Part shown: piece after piece, positions 28,037 through 36,942 of the stretch
How the letters are laid out: each line of letters opens with the position of its first letter
Position numbering within the stretch: position 1 is the first letter of the stretch
Source: Pseudoalteromonas gelatinilytica
GTDB taxonomy: Bacteria; Pseudomonadota; Gammaproteobacteria; Enterobacterales; Alteromonadaceae
DNA: 64,000 nt
Direction: 5' to 3'
NCBI RefSeq assembly: GCF_001641615.1
Contig: NZ_LRRU01000020.1
Location: 1-64,000 of the forward strand
The notes under the pieces: model-generated
Databases searched by the model: none
What the model saw: the letters and a program-made list of their open reading frames with translations, nothing else
Told to the model about the DNA's origin: nothing
Translations under genes and position numbers: made by a program

Positions 28037-28624
28037 TTAAGATTGCTTTGGATCTTTCTCTTCGTCATCTTCAGGTAAGTATTTGAATAGGGTGATGATC
28101 GTTGCTAACACGCAAACAAAGGTAATGCCCATTAAGCCAAACACTTTAAAGTTAACCCAAAAATCGAGCGAGAAGTTATAGGCAATGTAGATATTCAGCG
28201 CCGAGATACCTGCAGTCACGGCAACCCAAAATAGGTTAAGCTTATTCCAGAGCGCTTCAGGTACGTTGATTTCTTGTTTACTCTCAGAGGCATTTTCTAA
28301 AATCGAGCTAAGTGCTTTTTTCACTAAGTTTTTGCCAAGTACATAGCGGCTTACTAATAAAGTAACACTGAAAATGGCATACACAATGGTGGCTTTCCAT
28401 TTTACGAACTGCTCGTCGTGGAACACTAAGGTGAGCGTGCCTAATACCACCGCTATGGCAAAAAACACCCAATGACGGGTTGGCACTTTACCATCTTTAA
28501 AATAACAGTAAGCAACTTGAATTAAGGTGGTTAGCATCAGCAAGGCTGTTGCCCAATAAATATCAACTAACTTGAAAACCGCAAAAAACAGGATCAGCGG
28601 GATGTATTCAATAATCGCATGCAT
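28037..28624 (-). CDS. yciB: Inner-membrane septation protein A (YciB)
   Basis: A 195-residue protein with five to six transmembrane segments and the YciB signatures YIPLILFFAVFK, WATALLM, NLFWVAVTAG and DFWVNFKVFGLMG. YciB takes part in envelope maintenance and cell division in gammaproteobacteria. The C-terminal tail after the last membrane segment is acidic. Upstream and downstream genes are not the enteric yciA/yciC. Confidence 0.9.
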   Translation of the reverse strand: MHAIIEYIPLILFFAVFKLVDIYWATALLMLTTLIQVAYCYFKDGKVPTRHWVFFAIAVVLGTLTLVFHDEQFVKWKATIVYAIFSVTLLVSRYVLGKNLVKKALSSILENASESKQEINVPEALWNKLNLFWVAVTAGISALNIYIAYNFSLDFWVNFKVFGLMGITFVCVLATIITLFKYLPEDDEEKDPKQS

Positions 28625-28734
28625 AAATTTATAAATGCTCTAATTTAAAAAGATACTGGGTTGTATCAAGTTATCACGCAAGATACAAGGTTGACTTAGC
28701 AGCCCTGAAAGCTTAGCCTCCCGAGCCAATCTGG

Positions 28735-28798
28735 CCTAAACCTGCGTTTAGGTTGTTTTACCTTATCTTTTTCCGCTTAACCTCAGATGATTAAGCGG
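28735..28798 (+). promoter_or_regulatory. Two stem-loops in the leader of the HU-like gene
   Basis: CCTAAAC-CTGC-GTTTAGG (28735-28752) and CCGCTTAA-N10-TTAAGCGG (28773-28798) are both perfect hairpins. The second ends 19 bases before the ATG, right before the TGGAGC ribosome-binding site. They could be operators or an mRNA leader structure. Confidence 0.5.
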
Positions 28799-28817
28799 CG
28801 TATTTTGGAGCATTTTT

Positions 28818-29087
28818 ATGAATAAAGCCGCGTTAGTATCACAAATGGCTGCCCATAGTGAATTAACAAAAAAAGACACTCAAGCTGCTTTAACGAGTAT
28901 GTTAAATGCGATTGAAAAGTCTCTTTCTGAGGGTGACCAAGTGCAAATTAATGGTTTTGGTACGTTTGCCCTAAGTTATTACCCTGCACGTAAAGGGCGC
29001 AACCCGCAAACCGGTGAAGAAATTGAAATTGAAGGCGCTAATAAGCCAGTTTTTAAACCAGCAAAAGCACTTAAAGACGGTTTATAA
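28818..29087 (+). CDS. HU-family DNA-binding protein
   Basis: An 89-residue histone-like protein. It has N-terminal dimerising helices, GDQVQINGFGTFALS, and the DNA-clamping arm KGRNPQTGEEIEI with its intercalating proline. Standard HU begins MNKxxLI and keeps the same arm; here the arm is more acidic (EEIEIEGANKPVF), so this is probably a divergent extra paralogue rather than HupA/HupB. It lies beside no obvious partner and has a structured leader. Confidence 0.85.
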   Translation: MNKAALVSQMAAHSELTKKDTQAALTSMLNAIEKSLSEGDQVQINGFGTFALSYYPARKGRNPQTGEEIEIEGANKPVFKPAKALKDGL

Positions 29088-29224
29088 GCAGGATTTGCAA
29101 AGCGGGTGTAGTATTTACAGAGCACACATAGAGCACTTGGGAATTTATTCAATACTTTCAATCTATTAAGTTTGGCATGTTGTCTGCTGTTAATTGTTTA
29201 GGTTTACCTAAATAAGGAGATAAC

Positions 29225-29797
29225 ATGTCAAATTTAAACAGCCAGCTGAATGGTAAAAAGATTGCCATTCTTGCAACCAATGGTTTTGAGCAAAGCGAGC
29301 TATTGTCACCACGAAGCGCATTATTAGAAGCTGGTGCACTTGTCGAAGTTGTGTCACTTGAGCGTGGCGATATCACCGCATGGGATGAAAACCAATGGGG
29401 TGAGCGAGTCAGTGTTGACCGCGTAGTCAGCGAAGCAGACTCTGCAGAGTATGACGCGTTACTGCTTCCTGGAGGCTTATTCAACCCAGATACGTTACGT
29501 CAAGATAGCGAAGCAAAAGCATTCGTTGATGGATTTTTCAGTGCCGGTAAAAACAAACCCATTGCCGCGATTTGCCACGGTCCATGGCTATTAGCCGAAA
29601 TTAACAAACTACGGGAGCGCAAAGTAACCTCATACCCAAGTATCAAAACGGATTTGATCAATGCAGGAGCTAATTGGGTTGATCAAGAGGTATGTGTTGA
29701 TAAGGGCATAGTTACAAGCCGAAGCCCAGCCGACCTTGAAGCCTTTAATCGAAAATTCATAGAAGAAATTAAAGAGGGCGAGCATCGCCATCATTAA
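29225..29797 (+). CDS. DJ-1/PfpI family protein (type 1 glutamine amidotransferase-like)
   Basis: A 190-residue protein. The nucleophile elbow is AAICHGPWLLAE, with Cys at about 119 and the following His. An acidic residue early on (FEQSE) matches the catalytic or redox Glu of the family. C-terminal TSRSPADLEAFNRKFIE closes the domain. PfpI-type members act as stress-linked deglycase or chaperone-like proteins; the specific activity is uncertain. AAGGAG lies 4-5 bases before the ATG. A bidirectional terminator separates it from trpA. Confidence 0.88.
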   Translation: MSNLNSQLNGKKIAILATNGFEQSELLSPRSALLEAGALVEVVSLERGDITAWDENQWGERVSVDRVVSEADSAEYDALLLPGGLFNPDTLRQDSEAKAFVDGFFSAGKNKPIAAICHGPWLLAEINKLRERKVTSYPSIKTDLINAGANWVDQEVCVDKGIVTSRSPADLEAFNRKFIEEIKEGEHRHH

Positions 29798-29815
29798 TCA
29801 TAAATTGTTAAGCAC

Positions 29816-29842
29816 AAAAAAGGGCCTTTAAGGCCCTTTTTT
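29816..29842. terminator. Bidirectional terminator between the DJ-1 gene and trpA
   Basis: AAAAAGGGCCTTTAAGGCCCTTTTTT: A-run, GGGCC/GGCCC stem and T-run, usable from both sides. It ends both the PfpI-type gene and the trp operon. Confidence 0.9.
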
Positions 29843-29857
29843 AAGCAATACAATAAA

Positions 29858-30670
29858 TTACTTTGTAGCTGCTTTCATACTGGCTACAAACTCTTTTAAA
29901 CCAGTTAGCATCACTGCTTGGTCATCAAGATTTGCCTCGATGATTTTAACAACCGCAGAGCCTGAAATCGCACCAGCGGCTCCTGACTCAAGTGCTGATT
30001 TAACATCTTCTGGTGTTGATACACCAAAGCCTAATAATGCCGGTGCAGCATGGTAATCTTTTAGTTTTTTAACTAATGAATCTGCTGGCATTTGTGCCTT
30101 GGTTGCTGTGCCTGTCACACCTGCGCGTGAAAGAAGGTATGTGTAACCACGGCCATATGACGCACACTCTCGTAAAGTGTCATCATCAGCATTCGGTGTA
30201 GCAATAAAAATTGGGTCAATACCATTTTGCATTGCTGTTTTACGAAATGGCTTTGATTCGTGCAGCGGCACGTCAGCCACTAAAATTGAATCAACACCGG
30301 CTTCTTTAGCATCTTGATAAAACTTTTCGATGCCACGCTTAAATACTAGGTTTGAATACAATAACAGGCCAATTGGAATATCGGCATTGTACTCACGCAC
30401 TTGCTTGATGATATCAAAGCAATCTTGGGTATTGATGTTTTCATCAAGTGCACGAATGTTGGCAGCTTGGATCACCGGGCCATCTGCAATCGGATCTGAA
30501 AATGGAATACCTAGTTCAAGGGCATCAGCGCCGCCATCAATTAAGCTTTTGATGATTTCTACACTCAGTGCTTTATTAGGATCACCAATCGTAACGAAGG
30601 GTACAAAAGCACCTTGGTTTGTTTCATTTAATGTGGCGAACAGTTGTCCGTAACGGTTAGTCTGGCTCAT
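29858..30670 (-). CDS. trpA: Tryptophan synthase alpha chain
   Basis: A 270-residue TIM-barrel subunit cleaving indole-3-glycerol phosphate to indole. The catalytic Glu is in [14 protein letters not shown] and the Asp in [12 protein letters not shown]. The phosphate-binding [12 protein letters not shown] and [15 protein letters not shown] blocks are present. Last gene of trpEGDC(F)BA, overlapping the trpB stop by 4 bases. Length normal. Confidence 0.98.
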   Translation of the reverse strand: MSQTNRYGQLFATLNETNQGAFVPFVTIGDPNKALSVEIIKSLIDGGADALELGIPFSDPIADGPVIQAANIRALDENINTQDCFDIIKQVREYNADIPIGLLLYSNLVFKRGIEKFYQDAKEAGVDSILVADVPLHESKPFRKTAMQNGIDPIFIATPNADDDTLRECASYGRGYTYLLSRAGVTGTATKAQMPADSLVKKLKDYHAAPALLGFGVSTPEDVKSALESGAAGAISGSAVVKIIEANLDDQAVMLTGLKEFVASMKAATK

Positions 30671-31851
30671 AGTGCGCCTCCTTCTGATAAAACACTGTGT
30701 ACGTGAGCCAAATCTTTATCGCCTCGGCCGCTTAGGTTAACCACTAAAATAGTGTCTTCGGTTTGTTGCTCGGCATATTTAAGGGCATATGCGAGGGCAT
30801 GGCTTGATTCAAGCGCTGGAATAATCCCTTCGTTCTTAGCCAGTAGTTGGAATGCCTCAAGTGCTTCAGTATCAGTAATGCCCACATATTCTGCACGGCC
30901 TGTCTCATGAAGATAAGCATGTTGTGGACCAACAGCTGGGTAATCAAGGCCTGCTGAAACAGAGTAAGACTCTTCAATTTGACCATCATCATTTTGCATA
31001 ATATAGGTATAGGTACCGTGTAAAATGCCTTTCGTGCCCTTACATAGCGTAGCACCGTGTTGATGGGTATCTAAGCCTTTACCAGCTGGCTCTACACCAA
31101 TTAGTTTTACACTTGGCTCATCAATAAAGTCTGTGAACATACCAATGGCGTTTGAGCCACCACCCACGCAAGCAAGCACAGCATCCGGTAAGCGACCTTC
31201 AGCTTTAATCACTTGTTGTTTTGCTTCTTCACCAATCATTTTTTGGAACTCACGCACCATGGTAGGGAATGGGTGAGGGCCTGCTGCAGTGCCTAGTAAA
31301 TAGTGAGCATCTTTGTAATTAGCTGACCAGTCACGCAGTGCTTCGTTTACGGCATCTTTTAAGGTACCAGAGCCTGCCGTGACAGGAATAACCTCTGCGC
31401 CCATTAGTTTCATACGAAATACATTTGGTTGCTGACGTTCAACGTCTTTTGCGCCCATGTAAATACGGCATTTTAAGCCAAGTAGGGCACAGGCTAGGGC
31501 CGTTGCAACACCGTGTTGGCCGGCACCTGTTTCTGCAATCACTTCTTTTTTACCCATGCGTTTGGTCAGAAGTGCTTGACCAAGTACTTGGTTGGTTTTG
31601 TGCGCACCGCCGTGGAGTAAATCTTCACGCTTTAAATAAAGTTTTACCTTAGGATTTTTAACTAAGTTACGTGTCAGAGTTAATGGCGTAGGGCGACCTG
31701 CGTATTCATTTAACAGTTTTTCAAACTCAGCCTGAAAAGCTGGATCTTTTTGTGATTTGTTAAACTCTGCTTCTAGTTGCTTGAGTGCTGGCACAAGCAG
31801 CTGTGGTACAAACATACCACCGAATTCACCGAAATAAGCTGGATTTTGCAT
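30667..31851 (-). CDS. trpB: Tryptophan synthase beta chain
   Basis: A 394-residue PLP enzyme joining indole and serine. The PLP lysine is in [12 protein letters not shown], the phosphate cup GGGSNAIG is at about residue 230, and [10 protein letters not shown] is the substrate loop. I set the start at ATG 31851 ([12 protein letters not shown]), as in other TrpB proteins, with TGAGG as ribosome-binding site overlapping the trpCF stop. Longer versions reach into trpCF and are not supported. Confidence 0.98.
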   Translation of the reverse strand: MQNPAYFGEFGGMFVPQLLVPALKQLEAEFNKSQKDPAFQAEFEKLLNEYAGRPTPLTLTRNLVKNPKVKLYLKREDLLHGGAHKTNQVLGQALLTKRMGKKEVIAETGAGQHGVATALACALLGLKCRIYMGAKDVERQQPNVFRMKLMGAEVIPVTAGSGTLKDAVNEALRDWSANYKDAHYLLGTAAGPHPFPTMVREFQKMIGEEAKQQVIKAEGRLPDAVLACVGGGSNAIGMFTDFIDEPSVKLIGVEPAGKGLDTHQHGATLCKGTKGILHGTYTYIMQNDDGQIEESYSVSAGLDYPAVGPQHAYLHETGRAEYVGITDTEALEAFQLLAKNEGIIPALESSHALAYALKYAEQQTEDTILVVNLSGRGDKDLAHVHSVLSEGGAL

Positions 31852-31858
31852 TCTAACC

Positions 31859-33223
31859 TCAATAATTTCTGATATGCGAAAACGCATTTTGTAATTTTGT
31901 TTGGCACTTTTTACCCGCTGACGCTTCAACGCCAGAATTTAGGTCAAGGCCGTTAGCACCGCGATAAAGCGCTGCGTGAATATTTTCTGGGTTTAAACCC
32001 CCGGCTAACATAAACGGCACGGTTGCCGTCTCTAGCACTGACCAATCAAATGCTTCGCCTGTGCCGCCTTTTTGGCTTTTGCTGTAAGTGTCGTATAAAT
32101 GGCGATCAACCCCTTCAAGCGGTTTGGGTAATTCGCCTTTAACGGCTTGGGCTTTCCAAATTTCACAGCCAAGCGGTAATTGCTTTCTGAGACTTTGAAT
32201 ATACTCGCTATTCTCGTCACCATGTAATTGCACTGCAGCTAATTTTAAGCTTTGTGCATAATCGACCACTTGTTCTAGAGGTGCATTGACAAACACACCC
32301 ACATACGCGAGCGGGGCACTTTGCGTAACTTGCTTGGCACAGTCGATATCGACATAGCGCGGTGACTTAGGATAAAAAATTAAGCCACCATACACAGCAC
32401 CACTGGCGTAGGCTGCCATCGCATCTTGTGAACGGGTTAAACCACACACTTTGTTCTCACCTAAAATGACTTTACGGCATGCGGCTTCTAAGTCGCGCTC
32501 AGCCATCAGTGAGCTGCCAATTAAAAAGCCATCGCACAATGGTGCAAGACGTTTTACATCTTTATGGGTATAAATGCCCGATTCTGAAATCACTACTTTG
32601 TCATTTGGGATAAGCTGACGTAAACGCTCAGTTGTTGCAAGATCAGTACTTAAATCACGAAGGTCGCGGTTATTAATACCAATTAGGCTGGCATTAAGTG
32701 CAAGTGCACGACTTACTTCTTGCTCATTACTGACTTCTGTTAGTACCGACATGTTTAAAGAGTCAGCCACTTTGTGAAGCGCTAAATATTGCTCGTCATC
32801 AAGGACTGAGAGCATTAATAAAATGGCATCACCACCAGTTAAGCGTGCTAAATAAACTTGGTACTCATCAATAAAGAAATCTTTACAAATAAGCGGCTGT
32901 TCCACTTGGCTGCGCACGTATTCAAGGTACTGATAACTGCCTTGGAAATATTTTTCATCCGTTAGCACGCTTATACAGGTTGCGTACTTTTTATAAACCG
33001 ATGTAATTTCGTCTAAATTGAATGGTTCGCGAATAAGCCCTTTTGACGGCGAGGCTTTTTTACATTCTAAAATAAACTGTGTACCGGTTGCTGCTAATGC
33101 GCCTTCAAAGTCTCGCTTGGTTGGCACAACATCGCTAATGAACGATTCAAGCGGGCGCTGTGCTTTTCTTTGTTCTAATTCAATGCGTTTGTCGGCAACA
33201 ATTTTGTCTAACACGTTAGCCAT
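31859..33223 (-). CDS. trpCF: Bifunctional indole-3-glycerol phosphate synthase / phosphoribosylanthranilate isomerase
   Basis: A 454-residue fusion. The TrpC half (1-255) has [19 protein letters not shown] and VISESGI. The TrpF half (about 256-454) has [20 protein letters not shown], with the catalytic Cys, VQLHGDE and [14 protein letters not shown]. It catalyses two consecutive pathway steps. The ATG overlaps the trpD stop by 8 bases. The fusion is usual in gammaproteobacteria of this kind. Confidence 0.97.
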   Translation of the reverse strand: MANVLDKIVADKRIELEQRKAQRPLESFISDVVPTKRDFEGALAATGTQFILECKKASPSKGLIREPFNLDEITSVYKKYATCISVLTDEKYFQGSYQYLEYVRSQVEQPLICKDFFIDEYQVYLARLTGGDAILLMLSVLDDEQYLALHKVADSLNMSVLTEVSNEQEVSRALALNASLIGINNRDLRDLSTDLATTERLRQLIPNDKVVISESGIYTHKDVKRLAPLCDGFLIGSSLMAERDLEAACRKVILGENKVCGLTRSQDAMAAYASGAVYGGLIFYPKSPRYVDIDCAKQVTQSAPLAYVGVFVNAPLEQVVDYAQSLKLAAVQLHGDENSEYIQSLRKQLPLGCEIWKAQAVKGELPKPLEGVDRHLYDTYSKSQKGGTGEAFDWSVLETATVPFMLAGGLNPENIHAALYRGANGLDLNSGVEASAGKKCQTKLQNAFSHIRNY

Positions 33224-34235
33224 GACTTACCTCAATAATTGCGTTCAATGTGTCCATCGCTTTGCCTGATGCTAATAATTCGCTTACTTGATCTGCGGCT
33301 GCTTTTAAATCGCCTGCTTTATCGGTTAAATAAAGAAGGGCGGCAACGTTGGCTATAATGGCAGCGTTATGCGCCATTTCACCTTGACCTTGTAAAATCG
33401 CTAAGCTCGCTTTTGCGTTATATTCTGGGCCTTGGCCTGCTAGTTGTTCAAGTGAATAGTTTGCAAGACCAAAATCGCTCGCTGTTAGCGTGTATTCGCT
33501 TAGTTCACCGTTATTAAGCTCAACCACTTTGGTTGTCCCATGTAAGGCAATTTCGTCAGTGCCTGCACCGTGAACCACCATAGCGCGTTTTGTGCCAAGG
33601 GTTTTTAGGGTTTCGGCCATTGGTAAACACAGTGAAGGGTCATAAACACCAAGCAATTGCACCTCAGGGGCAGCAGGGTTGGCCAGTGGCCCTAAGATAT
33701 TAAAAATTGTGCGGCTTTTAAGAGCCGTACGCACGCCCATCGCATGGCGTACACCACTGTGATAATGCGGTGCAAATAAAAATGTAAACCCAGTATTGTC
33801 TAAACAATGCGCTGCTTGCTCAGGGCTCATATCGATATTGATACCCAAGGCTTTAAGTAAATCCGCTGAGCCCGAATTACTCGACACACTGCGATTACCA
33901 TGTTTGACCATATTGATGCCCGCAGCGGCGGCAACAATAGCAGCTGTGGTACTAATATTAATTGTGTTTGAGCCATCGCCACCGGTACCACAGCTATCAG
34001 CAAGTAAGGTTTTGCTGGTTTTAAATGGCACTGCATTGGCGCGCATTGATGCCGCCGCACCGGCGATTTCATCACTTGTTTCGCCTTTCAGTTTTAGGGC
34101 GATAAGTGCAGCAGTTAATTCAATATCATTTAGCTGGCCATTCATGATGGCGTCAAACAATGCAGTTGCTTGCGAAAATGATAAATCTTGCTTTGCTAAT
34201 AATTGGTTTAACTGGGTTTGAGTTGTTGCTTCCAT
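33216..34235 (-). CDS. trpD: Anthranilate phosphoribosyltransferase
   Basis: A 339-residue enzyme transferring phosphoribose to anthranilate. The PRPP loop DSCGTGGDGSNTINIST and the KHGNRSVSSNSGSADLL block are intact. It is a separate protein, not fused to TrpG as in E. coli. It follows trpG by 9 bases and overlaps trpCF. Confidence 0.98.
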   Translation of the reverse strand: MEATTQTQLNQLLAKQDLSFSQATALFDAIMNGQLNDIELTAALIALKLKGETSDEIAGAAASMRANAVPFKTSKTLLADSCGTGGDGSNTINISTTAAIVAAAAGINMVKHGNRSVSSNSGSADLLKALGINIDMSPEQAAHCLDNTGFTFLFAPHYHSGVRHAMGVRTALKSRTIFNILGPLANPAAPEVQLLGVYDPSLCLPMAETLKTLGTKRAMVVHGAGTDEIALHGTTKVVELNNGELSEYTLTASDFGLANYSLEQLAGQGPEYNAKASLAILQGQGEMAHNAAIIANVAALLYLTDKAGDLKAAADQVSELLASGKAMDTLNAIIEVSHG

Positions 34236-34244
34236 GTTATTCCT

Positions 34245-34850
34245 CTACTGCACGCGTGCGGTTAAAAATTCAATGCTTTGCTGTAATAGCAATGCGCCAT
34301 TTGGCGTTAAAATTGACTCAGGATGAAACTGATAACCAAGGGCATTATCTTGTTGATGGTAAATTGCCATCGGAATATTTTCATAACAAGCAATTACTTC
34401 AACATCATCAGGGACTTTAGTTGCCATTAATGAATGATAACGAGCAACCGGCATTTTATCGCCCATACCCGCGAATACTGGGTGCTCAGTCAACGTAATA
34501 ATTGATGACTTGCCGTGCACAGTTTCGCCTGCATGACCAATAACCCCACCGTAGCTTTGTGTTAGTGCTTGCTGCCCTAAACAGATACCCAGCATCGGGA
34601 AGCGGCCTTTACACAGTTCAATGAGTTCCATTAAACAACCCGCATCAGATGGTGCGCCAGGGCCGGGTGAAAGTACTAATAACACAGGTACGGTTTCTTG
34701 GCTCATTTTGTCAAAGATGCTTTGTGCACTGATGTTATTACGGTATACCACTAACTGGCACCCTAACATAGAAAGTTCATCGACTAAGTTATAACTAAAT
34801 GAATCAAAGTTATCTAAAAAGTAGATTTTATAGGCTGATGTTGTCGTCAT
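34245..34850 (-). CDS. trpG: Anthranilate synthase component II (glutamine amidotransferase)
   Basis: A 201-residue subunit supplying ammonia to TrpE. The nucleophile motif is MLGICLGQQAL, with HPESI as the His-Glu pair, SPGPGAPSDAG as the oxyanion region and FDNFDSFSYN at the N-terminus. Its ATG overlaps the trpE stop by one base (TAATG), so translation is coupled. Confidence 0.97.
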   Translation of the reverse strand: MTTTSAYKIYFLDNFDSFSYNLVDELSMLGCQLVVYRNNISAQSIFDKMSQETVPVLLVLSPGPGAPSDAGCLMELIELCKGRFPMLGICLGQQALTQSYGGVIGHAGETVHGKSSIITLTEHPVFAGMGDKMPVARYHSLMATKVPDDVEVIACYENIPMAIYHQQDNALGYQFHPESILTPNGALLLQQSIEFLTARVQ

Positions 34851-36418
34851 TATTGTGCCTCGTAAGTCGATTGAATCGCAGTGATCACAGCTTGTGCTTT
34901 AGCGCGGGTTTCATTGGCTTCTGATTGTGGATCTGAATCAAACACCACACCTGCACCTGCTTGCACGTAGGCTGTGCCGTTTTTAACAAAGGCAGAGCGA
35001 ATAACAATACAGCTATCCATGGCGCCATCGCCCGTTAAATAACCCACAGCACCGCCATAGCTGCCGCGGCGTTTTTGTTCGGTTTGACGAACTAACTCAG
35101 CAGCGCGTACTTTAGGTGCACCCACTAAGGTGCCCATATTCATACAAGCTTGGTAAGCATGCAGCGCATCGAGTTCAGGCTTTAAAGTACCCACCACGCG
35201 TGAAACTAAGTGCATCACTTGTGAGTAGCGGTCTACTTTTAATAATTCTTTTGCGTGACGTGTGCCTGGTACGCTAATACGGGCTACATCATTTCGCGCT
35301 AAATCAACTAACATCAGGTGCTCGGCACGTTCCTTTTGGTCGTTGCGAAGCTCAAGTTCAATGCGGCTGTCTAGGTCTGGATTAATTTGCCCGTTAGCAA
35401 ACTTGCCACGAGGGCGAGTACCAGCAATTGGGTATACCTCAACTTGTTTACTCTCTGCGCAATATTTGAGGGCTGACTCGGGTGATGCGCCGAATAACAC
35501 AAATTCTTCATCGCGCATGTAAAACATATATGGGCTTGGGTTTTGTAGTTTTAATTGGCTGTAAGCATGAAGTGAGTCTGGGCAGGCGAGAGAAAAAGTA
35601 CGTGACGGAACAACTTGGAAAATATCGCCATCAACGATGTTCTTTTTCAACTTGATGACGTGTTCGCAGTATTGCTCGTCGCTTACATCCACACAGATTG
35701 GGTTTGAGCCTGCTTGCTTTTGCCCTTGGTAGCTTTGTGCATTGTCACATACGGCATTTAAACGCTCTAACTGTTGACCAACCTCAAAGCAATTAGCATG
35801 AACTTCAGGGCCGTTAAATACATTGCCAATTAGTTCGGTTGTTTTTGCTTGATGGTCGATGACAACTAACGTTTCGGCTAGGTAGAAAACATAATCAGGG
35901 CAGCTGTTTTCGCCGTCAGGCACATCAGAAAGAGTTTCGAAATTAGCAACCATATCGTAGGCAAATACACCGCCTAAGAACACAGAAAATGGGTTATCTG
36001 TGGTGCTTTTAATACTATTAATACAGCTACGTAGCGCACTAAAAGCGTTATCTGCTACTAATTTACTGGCTTCATCAATGTCACTTGCTACTTCGTTGTA
36101 GGTTAACGTTAATGTGTCTTCTACAAGCTCAGCAGAGCAGTTTTGCACATGAGTTTGTAAATAAGGCAGTAATTGTTTGCCGTTATTTGACTGTGCAGTG
36201 AGTGTGACCTGTTTGCCTTGGCAAACAATACGTAGCGCTGAGTCAACCAAAATTAGACTTTTTACACTGTCTTTAGAATCAATTTCAGCAGACTCTAACA
36301 GCAGTGAATTAGGCTTATCGAGTAAACTGTATAACGCAAGTGGGCTACTGATGTAGTCGCGCACTTGAGTGATACTGGTTACTTCACCCGGTGTCGTTGT
36401 TATATGACTAAAAATCAA
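34850..36418 (-). CDS. trpE: Anthranilate synthase component I
   Basis: A 522-residue chorismate-utilising enzyme, first step of tryptophan synthesis. Conserved blocks near the C-terminal half are IAGTRPRG, DLARNDVARI, GTLVGAPKVRAAELV and VQAGAGVVFDSDP. The N-terminal LLLESAEI motif is the usual tryptophan-feedback site, so the enzyme is likely feedback-inhibited. First structural gene of the operon, preceded by two tandem attenuator modules. GAATGAGG lies upstream of the ATG. Confidence 0.98.
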   Translation of the reverse strand: MIFSHITTTPGEVTSITQVRDYISSPLALYSLLDKPNSLLLESAEIDSKDSVKSLILVDSALRIVCQGKQVTLTAQSNNGKQLLPYLQTHVQNCSAELVEDTLTLTYNEVASDIDEASKLVADNAFSALRSCINSIKSTTDNPFSVFLGGVFAYDMVANFETLSDVPDGENSCPDYVFYLAETLVVIDHQAKTTELIGNVFNGPEVHANCFEVGQQLERLNAVCDNAQSYQGQKQAGSNPICVDVSDEQYCEHVIKLKKNIVDGDIFQVVPSRTFSLACPDSLHAYSQLKLQNPSPYMFYMRDEEFVLFGASPESALKYCAESKQVEVYPIAGTRPRGKFANGQINPDLDSRIELELRNDQKERAEHLMLVDLARNDVARISVPGTRHAKELLKVDRYSQVMHLVSRVVGTLKPELDALHAYQACMNMGTLVGAPKVRAAELVRQTEQKRRGSYGGAVGYLTGDGAMDSCIVIRSAFVKNGTAYVQAGAGVVFDSDPQSEANETRAKAQAVITAIQSTYEAQ

Positions 36419-36450
36419 ACCTCATTCTCCCTCATTCCCAAAAACTCTTT

Positions 36451-36488
36451 AAAAAACAAAACCCCGCGAAGCGATGCTTGGCGGGGTT
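36451..36488 (-). terminator. Second (trpE-proximal) trp attenuator terminator
   Basis: On the minus strand AACCCCGC (36488-36481) pairs with GCGGGGTT (36467-36460), followed by TTGTTTTTT. A competing GCGGG (36532-36528) right after the second leader-peptide stop can pair with the 5' arm and act as antiterminator. Confidence 0.88.
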
Positions 36489-36531
36489 CGTATAAAGATG
36501 CCTATAAATTAGATAGACCCTTACCGTCCCG

Positions 36532-36582
36532 CTAAGCCAAGCGCCACCACCAATGATGTGTAAGAGTTGCTATGTAATTCAT
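36532..36582 (-). CDS. trpL2: trp leader peptide 2
   Basis: A 16-residue peptide, MNYIATLTHHWWWRLA, with three consecutive Trp codons (TGG) three codons before the stop. AAGG lies 8-10 bases before its ATG, a good ribosome-binding site. It is followed by an antiterminator/terminator pair, so stalling at the Trp codons should let trpEGDCFBA be read. It lies 114 bases upstream of trpE. Confidence 0.9.
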   Translation of the reverse strand: MNYIATLTHHWWWRLA

Positions 36583-36605
36583 TATAAAACCTTAAAATTT
36601 AGATA

Positions 36606-36634
36606 TAAAAAAACCCGCTATATGAGCGGGTTTT
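36606..36634 (-). terminator. First (promoter-proximal) trp attenuator terminator
   Basis: On the minus strand AAACCCGCT (36633-36625) pairs with AGCGGGTTT (36619-36611), followed by a run of T. AGCGGGT (36667-36661) just after the first leader stop can pair with ACCCGCT as antiterminator. Confidence 0.9.
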
Positions 36635-36669
36635 GAAATCGTTAGACACGACAATTCGTCACCCGCTAG

Positions 36670-36714
36670 TTACGAGTGCCACCACCAAATTGTGATTTGA
36701 ATTGTTTTGTTCAT
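36670..36714 (-). CDS. trpL1: trp leader peptide 1
   Basis: A 14-residue peptide, MNKTIQITIWWWHS, again with three consecutive Trp codons close to the stop. Only a weak AAGTAA ribosome-binding site is visible. It belongs to a full attenuator whose terminator lies at 36606-36634. A second complete module follows before trpE. Confidence 0.88.
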   Translation of the reverse strand: MNKTIQITIWWWHS

Positions 36715-36750
36715 TGTTATTACTTATTTAACGTGTCTGAAAGTGCATAC

Positions 36751-36780
36751 AGTAAAGCGTACCTATGCCGATACTGTCAA
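36751..36780 (-). promoter_or_regulatory. Predicted trp operon promoter
   Basis: On the minus strand TTGACA (36780-36775) and TTTACT (36756-36751) are 18 bases apart; expected start near 36744. No TrpR-type operator palindrome was recognised, so control may rest on attenuation. Confidence 0.65.
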
Positions 36781-36942
36781 GCATTAATTTACATATTAAT
36801 ACGTGTTTGGCATTTACCTCTCGTAATTGCCTATTTATGAGGGTATATATGTCTAACCGAAAAAGATAATCACGCCCTCACAGTAAATTTTTGTTATACT
36901 CACATCATTGATTCAAGAACTTACGTAAAGCAGTCTTTCCCT

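Noticed and set aside
31852..31929. Longer TrpB start inside trpCF
   Set aside because: Known TrpB proteins begin near [12 protein letters not shown], and a ribosome-binding site lies just before ATG 31851.
36719..36800. TrpR operator at the trp promoter
   Set aside because: No CTAG-centred palindrome of the GTACTAGTTAACTAGTAC type overlaps the predicted promoter.
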